Of a stretch of 17,320 bases of DNA, positions 13,953 to 17,320 are shown piece after piece. The notes below the pieces were generated by a model. That model saw nothing but the letters and a program-made list of their open reading frames with translations, was not told the DNA's origin and ran no database searches. The DNA is from JACPFV01 sp052386975. GTDB taxonomy: Bacteria; Pseudomonadota; Gammaproteobacteria; Nevskiales; Nevskiaceae. Position 1 is the first letter of the stretch, and every line of letters begins with the position of its first letter. The translations under genes and the position numbers were made by a program. The stretch is taken from contig JBQTJQ010000077.1 in assembly GCA_052386975.1 (NCBI GenBank), positions 1 to 17,320 of the forward strand. The letters are read 5' to 3'.

Positions 13953-14521
13953 TGGCGCGCGGCTGGGGCAAGGAAGACTCCCCGAGCGACCTCGAGGCCC
14001 ACGTGTCGCGTTACAAACCACCGCAGACGAAGTCCTCGCCGTACATCACGCCAGAGGGCTACGCGCGGCTGAAGGACGAATACCACCAGCTGTACAACGT
14101 GCGCCGGCCCGAAGTGGTGCGCGCGCTGTCGGCGGCGGCGGCCGAGGGCGACCGCTCCGAGAATGCCGAGTACATCTACCGCAAGAAGGAGCTGCGCGAG
14201 ATCGACCGGCGCGTGCGCTACCTGCAGACGCGCATCCCGGACCTGAAGGTGGTTGACACGAAGCCCGCAGATGCCAAGCGGGTGTTCTTCGGCGCCTGGG
14301 TCGAGATCGTCGACGACAAGAACGAGGCGAAGACTTATCGCATTGTCGGCGCCGACGAGACCGATGCCGGCCACGGCCTGATCAGCGTGGACTCACCGCT
14401 GGCGCGCGCGCTGCTCAAGCGCGCGGAAGGCGAGGTGGTGACGGCGCAGCTTCCCGGCGGCGAGACCGAGATCGAGATCGTCAGCGTCCGCTACGCTTTC
14501 AAAGGTGACAGGCACCTTTGA
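13952..14521 (+). CDS. greB: Transcription elongation factor GreB
   Basis: The 189-residue protein carries the GreB coiled-coil tip motif AEGDRSENAEYIYRKKELREIDRRVRYL, then KRVFFGAWVEIVDD and ISVDSPLARALL of the FKBP-like C-terminal domain. GreB enters the RNA polymerase secondary channel and stimulates transcript cleavage in backtracked complexes. The ATG overlaps the stop of the upstream dehydrogenase. A GTG at 14003 (VSRYKPPQ) is a possible alternative, because many homologues start MSRxxPP; the extra 17 residues would then be untranslated or a lineage-specific extension. The last residues KGDRHL and the TGA stop are encoded by a palindromic repeat, replacing the normal C-terminal end. The fold should tolerate this, as the change follows the last beta-strand (EIEIVSVRYAF). 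Confidence 0.95.
   Translation: MARGWGKEDSPSDLEAHVSRYKPPQTKSSPYITPEGYARLKDEYHQLYNVRRPEVVRALSAAAAEGDRSENAEYIYRKKELREIDRRVRYLQTRIPDLKVVDTKPADAKRVFFGAWVEIVDDKNEAKTYRIVGADETDAGHGLISVDSPLARALLKRAEGEVVTAQLPGGETEIEIVSVRYAFKGDRHL
14499..14521. repeat. Palindrome copy 1 at the greB 3' end
   Basis: The stem is TCAAAGGTG (14499-14507) with CACCTTTGA (14513-14521) around the loop ACAGG. It contains the stop codon of greB. With the next copy it forms a BIME-like inverted pair. Confidence 0.85.
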
Positions 14522-14523
14522 GT

Positions 14524-14548
14524 TTCAAAGGTGTCTGTCACCTTTGAA
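14524..14548. repeat. Palindrome copy 2 at the exbD 3' end
   Basis: The stem is TTCAAAGGTG (14524-14533) with CACCTTTGAA (14539-14548) around the loop TCTGT. The loop is close to the reverse complement of the loop in copy 1, so the pair is in inverted orientation. It contains the exbD stop (14540-14538) and may act as a bidirectional terminator for the convergent genes. Confidence 0.85.
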
Positions 14549-14975
14549 CCGGTTGAACCCTCGGGTTCGTCACGAAGCCGATCTTGACCATGCCGGCGGC
14601 CTGGGCGTCGGCCATGACCTCGGCCAGCTGCTGGTACTGAGTGGTCTTCTCGGCGCGCAGGTGCAGCTCGGGCTGGGGGTCCTTCAGCGCCGCTGAGCGC
14701 ACGCGCACCTTCCACTCTTCGGCGGTGACCGGCTGGTCGTTCCAGAACAGCTGGCCTTGCGCGTCGATCGACAAGGTGACGATGTCGGGCTTGTCCGGAT
14801 TCCTCTGCGCCGCGGCCTGCGGCAGGTCGATGGCGACCTTGTGGGTGATCAGCGGCGCCGTGATCATGAAGATGATCAGCAGCACCAGCATTACGTCCAC
14901 CATCGGCGTGACGTTGATCTCCGACATCGGCGGGCTGTCCGACGTGAAGCTCTTGCCGCCGCTGCCGAAGGCCAT
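14538..14975 (-). CDS. exbD: ExbD/TolR-family biopolymer transport protein
   Basis: The 145-residue protein has the ExbD/TolR layout: a short cytoplasmic N-terminus, one membrane helix TPMVDVMLVLLIIFMITAPL (residues 23-42) with the essential proton-path Asp27, and a periplasmic domain ending MADAQAAGMVKIGFVTNP. The N-terminal SEINVTPMVDVML motif is diagnostic. ExbB and ExbD form the inner-membrane proton-driven motor that energises TonB; no tonB gene is in the window. The ATG at 14975 lies 2 bases after the exbB stop, so the genes are translationally coupled. The last three residues (VQR) and the TGA stop come from a palindromic repeat shared with the 3' end of greB. TolR is the alternative name-level assignment, but no tol-pal genes are present. 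Confidence 0.92.
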   Translation of the reverse strand: MAFGSGGKSFTSDSPPMSEINVTPMVDVMLVLLIIFMITAPLITHKVAIDLPQAAAQRNPDKPDIVTLSIDAQGQLFWNDQPVTAEEWKVRVRSAALKDPQPELHLRAEKTTQYQQLAEVMADAQAAGMVKIGFVTNPRVQPVQR

Positions 14976-14977
14976 GG

Positions 14978-15715
14978 TTAAGAACCCTGGACCCCCGCTT
15001 TCGCGGGGGTGACGGGTGTTTCCACCCGCGCGCCGGTGGTCAGGTATTGGTGCAGGTCGTGCGCGAAGTTGTCGAAGCTCTGCAGCACGACGCGATTGCT
15101 GCGCACCAGGAAGTTGTAGCCGAGCACCGCCGGCACCGCGACCGCCAGACCTATCGCCGTCATGATCAGCGCCTCGCCGACCGGCGCGGCGACGGCGTCG
15201 AGCGAGGCCTCGCCGCTGGCGCCGATGCGGATCAGGGCGTGGTAGATGCCCCACACCGTGCCGAACAGGCCCACGAACGGCGCGGTCGCGCCGACGGTGG
15301 CGAGGAAGGTGAGCCCGGTCTCGAGCTGCGTGGTCTCGCGCGCGATGGCCTTGCGCAGCGCGCGCTCGACGAACTCGCCGCGGCCCATGGCCTCGCCCAG
15401 CTTGCCGCCGGTGTGCTTCTCGTGGTGGTGCGCGGCGTTGACGCCGTCGAGCGCGATCTTCGAGAACGGCTCGGACGGCCGCTGCTGCTCCATCGCCCTG
15501 GCGCCGTCGGCCAGCGACGGCGCTTCCCAGAACGCCGCGACCACGCCGTCGGCGGCCCTGCGGATGTGCCAGGCGCGCGCGGCCTTGGTGAGGATGTAGT
15601 ACCAGCTGAACACCGCCATCAGCAGCAACAGCAGCAGCACGGCGATGGCGACCGCGTCGGCCTGGGCCAGCAGGTTGCCGAACCCCATCTGGCTGAGCGC
15701 GCCGGTCTGGTGCAT
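14978..15715 (-). CDS. exbB: ExbB/TolQ-family (MotA/TolQ/ExbB) proton channel protein
   Basis: The 245-residue protein has a first membrane helix near residues 20-42 (AVAIAVLLLLLLMAVFSWYYILT), the family signature LATVGATAPFVGLFGTVWGIYHALI (about 148-172), and a third helix ALIMTAIGLAVAVPAVLGYNFLV. It pairs with ExbD to form the proton-driven motor in the inner membrane. The gene starts 3 bases after the rhodanese stop and ends 2 bases before exbD, so this is a tight three-gene operon. The C-terminal tail VTPAKAGVQGS is the translation of an intergenic GC-rich palindromic repeat, a read-out (PAKAG[IV]Q) often seen where this repeat family enters a coding end. The tail is cytoplasmic and probably tolerated. 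Confidence 0.92.
   Translation of the reverse strand: MHQTGALSQMGFGNLLAQADAVAIAVLLLLLLMAVFSWYYILTKAARAWHIRRAADGVVAAFWEAPSLADGARAMEQQRPSEPFSKIALDGVNAAHHHEKHTGGKLGEAMGRGEFVERALRKAIARETTQLETGLTFLATVGATAPFVGLFGTVWGIYHALIRIGASGEASLDAVAAPVGEALIMTAIGLAVAVPAVLGYNFLVRSNRVVLQSFDNFAHDLHQYLTTGARVETPVTPAKAGVQGS
14983..15014 (-). repeat. CCCCCGCGAAAGCGGGGG-type palindromic repeat inside the exbB 3' end
   Basis: The stem ACCCCCGC (14991-14998) and GCGGGGGT (15003-15010) surrounds a TTTC loop (GAAA on the minus strand), followed by the TCCAGGGTTC tail typical of this widespread proteobacterial repeat. It encodes the last 11 residues of ExbB. The hairpin ends about 15 bases before the exbD start codon, so it could affect exbD translation. 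Confidence 0.8.
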
Positions 15716-15718
15716 GCC

Positions 15719-16084
15719 TTATTCCGTCGGCAACAGGTCTTTCAGCGCGCGCCAGCCGCCGTCGACCGAGTAGACGTTGCTGTAGCCCATCTTCTGCAGG
15801 TTGTCGGCGGCCAGCGCCGAGCGGAAGCCGCCGCCGCAATAGAGGTACAGCGGCTCGGACTTGTCCGGGTGCAGCGATTCGATGTCGCGCTCGATCACGC
15901 CCTTGCCGATCCACTCGGCGCTCTCGACATGTCCCGCGGCGTACTCGCTCTCTTCGCGCGTGTCGATCAGCTTCGCGCGCGGATCCTTCTGCAGGATCCC
16001 GGGCATCTCGCGTGCGTGGACCTGCTTGATGCGGCTCTTGGCGTCGTCGACGATCGCCAGGAATGCTCTGGAATGCGCGGCCAT
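15719..16084 (-). CDS. Rhodanese-like domain protein
   Basis: This is a 121-residue single-domain rhodanese. It has LIDTREESEYAAGHVESAEWIGKG in the first half and the active-site loop YLYCGGGFRSALAADNLQKMGY with catalytic Cys near residue 83, ending VYSVDGGWRALKD. The Cys is present, so it may carry persulfide sulfur; the loop CGGGFRS is the common single-domain type. It has no signal peptide, so it is cytoplasmic. The start at 16084 follows AAGGAG at good spacing. It is the first gene of the unit with exbB and exbD (3-base gap), an uncommon pairing whose meaning is unclear. The physiological acceptor is unknown. Confidence 0.92.
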   Translation of the reverse strand: MAAHSRAFLAIVDDAKSRIKQVHAREMPGILQKDPRAKLIDTREESEYAAGHVESAEWIGKGVIERDIESLHPDKSEPLYLYCGGGFRSALAADNLQKMGYSNVYSVDGGWRALKDLLPTE

Positions 16085-16188
16085 GGATTCTCCTTGGGGC
16101 CCGTAGGTTACTAAAAAGGCTAGACTTCAGAACGACAGCACGGAGAGGGGCCCCACGTGTACCTGGAACCGATCAGCCCGGCGTGACC
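16085..16188. promoter_or_regulatory. Divergent intergenic region, probable promoters for both sides
   Basis: This 104-base region separates the rhodanese-exbBD unit (minus) from the SDR gene (plus). It is AT-richer in the middle (TTACTAAAAAGGCTAGACT at 16108-16126), where promoters for both directions are likely. I cannot assign -35/-10 boxes with confidence. A GGAGAGGGG ribosome-binding-like sequence at 16142-16150 precedes a short leader frame. Confidence 0.45.
16157..16186 (+). other. Possible 9-codon leader peptide upstream of the SDR gene
   Basis: A GTG at 16157 lies 8 bases after GGAGAGG and opens a frame encoding MYLEPISPA, with its TGA at 16184-16186. The SDR gene has GTG codons at 16183 (overlapping this stop) and 16189 but no Shine-Dalgarno of its own, so the leader could feed ribosomes into it. 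This may equally be chance. Confidence 0.3.
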
Positions 16189-16980
16189 GTGCCCAGCATC
16201 TTCGTGACCGGAGCCGCCTCCGGCATCGGCCGCGCCACCGCCGGGCTGTTCGCGGAGCGTGGCTGGTTCGTCGGCCTGTACGACACCAACGAGGCGGGCG
16301 TGCGCGAGCTCGCCGCGCGCCTGGGCCCGCAGCGGGCCTGCGCCGGGCGGCTCGACGTCACCGACGCCGCGCAGTTCACCGCCGCGCTGGCGCAGTTCTG
16401 GCAGGCGGCGGGCCAGCGCCTCGACCTGCTGTTCAACAACGCCGGCATCGCCACGGTCAACGAGTTCGAGCAGGTCCCGCTCGCCCGGCACCATGCGATC
16501 GTGGACGTGAACCTCAAGGGCGTCATCAACGGCTTTCACTGCGCGTTCGATTACCTCAGGCGCACGCCCGGCGCGCGCGTGATCAGCACCTGCTCGGCTT
16601 CGGCGATCTACGGCACGCCGCTATTTGCCAGCTACAGCGCGACCAAGTTCGCGGTGAAGGGCCTGACCGAGGCGCTGAACGTCGAGTGGGCGCGCCACGG
16701 CATCACGGTGATGGACGTGCTGCCGCTGTTCGTCGATACGCCCATGGTCCAGCAGGGCCTGAAGGACCTCGGCGGCAAGCCCCTCGAGAGCATGGAGCGC
16801 CTCGGCATGCGCCTGACCGCGACTGACGTCGCCGAGGTGGTGTGGCGCGCGGCGCATTGGCGGCTGTGGCCGCGCGTGCACTGGCACGTGAGCCTGCAGG
16901 GCTGGCTGATGGCGCTGGCGCAGAAGCTCACTCCGGCCTGGCTGTCCCGGCTGACGACGCGGCTCATGAGCGGCTACTAG
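16189..16980 (+). CDS. Short-chain dehydrogenase/reductase (classical SDR)
   Basis: The 263-residue protein is an SDR with TGAASGIG (residues 7-14), NNAG in LLFNNAGIATV, catalytic Ser136 (or Ser138) in STCSASAIYG, and Tyr149/Lys153 in YSATK. I place the start at the GTG at 16189, giving MPSIFVTGAASGIG, which matches the usual MxSIF[IV]TG start of this subgroup; GTG at 16183 is two codons longer. Neither has a clear ribosome binding site. The C-terminal RVHWHVSLQGWLMALAQKLTPAWLSRLTTRLM is a hydrophobic, amphipathic tail that may touch membranes. The substrate cannot be named. The alpha/beta hydrolase gene begins 9 bases after the stop, suggesting an operon. Confidence 0.9.
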   Translation: MPSIFVTGAASGIGRATAGLFAERGWFVGLYDTNEAGVRELAARLGPQRACAGRLDVTDAAQFTAALAQFWQAAGQRLDLLFNNAGIATVNEFEQVPLARHHAIVDVNLKGVINGFHCAFDYLRRTPGARVISTCSASAIYGTPLFASYSATKFAVKGLTEALNVEWARHGITVMDVLPLFVDTPMVQQGLKDLGGKPLESMERLGMRLTATDVAEVVWRAAHWRLWPRVHWHVSLQGWLMALAQKLTPAWLSRLTTRLMSGY

Positions 16981-16989
16981 GACCGCTCC

Positions 16990-17320
16990 ATGGCGCGGCC
17001 GATTGTCCTGATCCACGGCATGTGGTGCACCGGCGCCAACTTCGACCGGCTGGCCGATGGGATGAAGGCTCGTGGCCATGCCTGCCACGCGCCGACGCTG
17101 CCGGCGCACGAGATCGGCGTCGCCCACCCCGAAGTCGGCACGCAGAGCCTGACGGACTACCTGGCCTGCCTCGAGGAGTTCATCCGGCAGCAGGACTTCA
17201 CCGAAGCGCCGATCCTGCTGGGGCATTCGATGGGCGGCCTGCTGGCGCAGCAGCTGGCCGCGCGTGTCAAACCGTTCGCGCTGGTGCTGCTCACGCCGTC
17301 GTGGCCCGCCGGAATCTACG
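16990..17320 (+). CDS. Alpha/beta hydrolase, N-terminal part
   Basis: The ATG at 16990 opens a frame that continues past the window edge (110 codons seen). It begins MARPIVLIHGMWCTGANFDRL, with the HGMW oxyanion-region motif at about residues 9-12, and has the nucleophile elbow GHSMGG (about 78-83), with Ser as the expected nucleophile. The catalytic acid and His lie beyond the window. Spacing and the strand shared with the preceding SDR gene suggest co-transcription. Substrate class (esterase, lipase, lactonase) cannot be decided. Confidence 0.88.
   Translation, partial: MARPIVLIHGMWCTGANFDRLADGMKARGHACHAPTLPAHEIGVAHPEVGTQSLTDYLACLEEFIRQQDFTEAPILLGHSMGGLLAQQLAARVKPFALVLLTPSWPAGIY

Overview
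This is a GC-rich, densely coding bacterial segment with 14 protein genes and short gaps; no stretch over about 130 bases lacks a gene, and I see no tRNA, rRNA or CRISPR array. The gene families (SelO, GreB with long conserved motifs, ExbB/ExbD, a periplasmic LolA-like protein, an RND/MMPL exporter) indicate a Gram-negative proteobacterium. The REP-like palindromes, one starting GTAG, and a REP-associated tyrosine transposase (RAYT) favour a high-GC gammaproteobacterium (for example the Xanthomonadales/Nevskiales/Steroidobacterales area). That placement is inference.

Layout. 1-1109 (-): selO, cut by the window edge. 1140-2366 (+): a secernin-like C69 peptidase, divergent from selO with only 30 bases between. 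2431-3396 (+): an exported TPR protein, convergent with a two-gene minus-strand unit made of an M48/Ste24-like membrane metallopeptidase (5309-3975) and an NTF2/SnoaL-like lipoprotein (3951-3421). 5346-6185: a RAYT gene flanked by palindromes in inverted orientation (REPtron-like), ending one base before the next gene's start codon. 6187-13007 (+): three closely spaced genes, namely a 1085-residue class III nucleotide cyclase with zinc ribbon, STAND-type ATPase and helical-repeat regions; an exported LolA-like protein; and an MMPL/RND exporter whose C-terminus is a cyclic-nucleotide-binding domain. 13104-14521 (+): an HSDL2-like dehydrogenase overlapping greB. 16084-14538 (-): rhodanese, exbB, exbD. 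16189-16980 (+): a second SDR, followed by a truncated alpha/beta hydrolase (16990 to the edge).

The most interesting unit is the cyclase / LolA-like / MMPL-cNBD cluster. A cyclic-nucleotide synthase is encoded beside a lipid-type exporter that carries its own cyclic-nucleotide sensor on the cytoplasmic side. This suggests a self-contained, ligand-gated envelope transport system; the gating is inference.

The second theme is palindromic repeats. At least five families sit at gene ends (3398-3424; 5346-5370 with 6134-6185; 13015-13092; 14499-14548; 14983-15014). Several supply the last codons or the stop codon of the neighbouring gene: the lipoprotein, the RAYT gene, greB, exbD and exbB.
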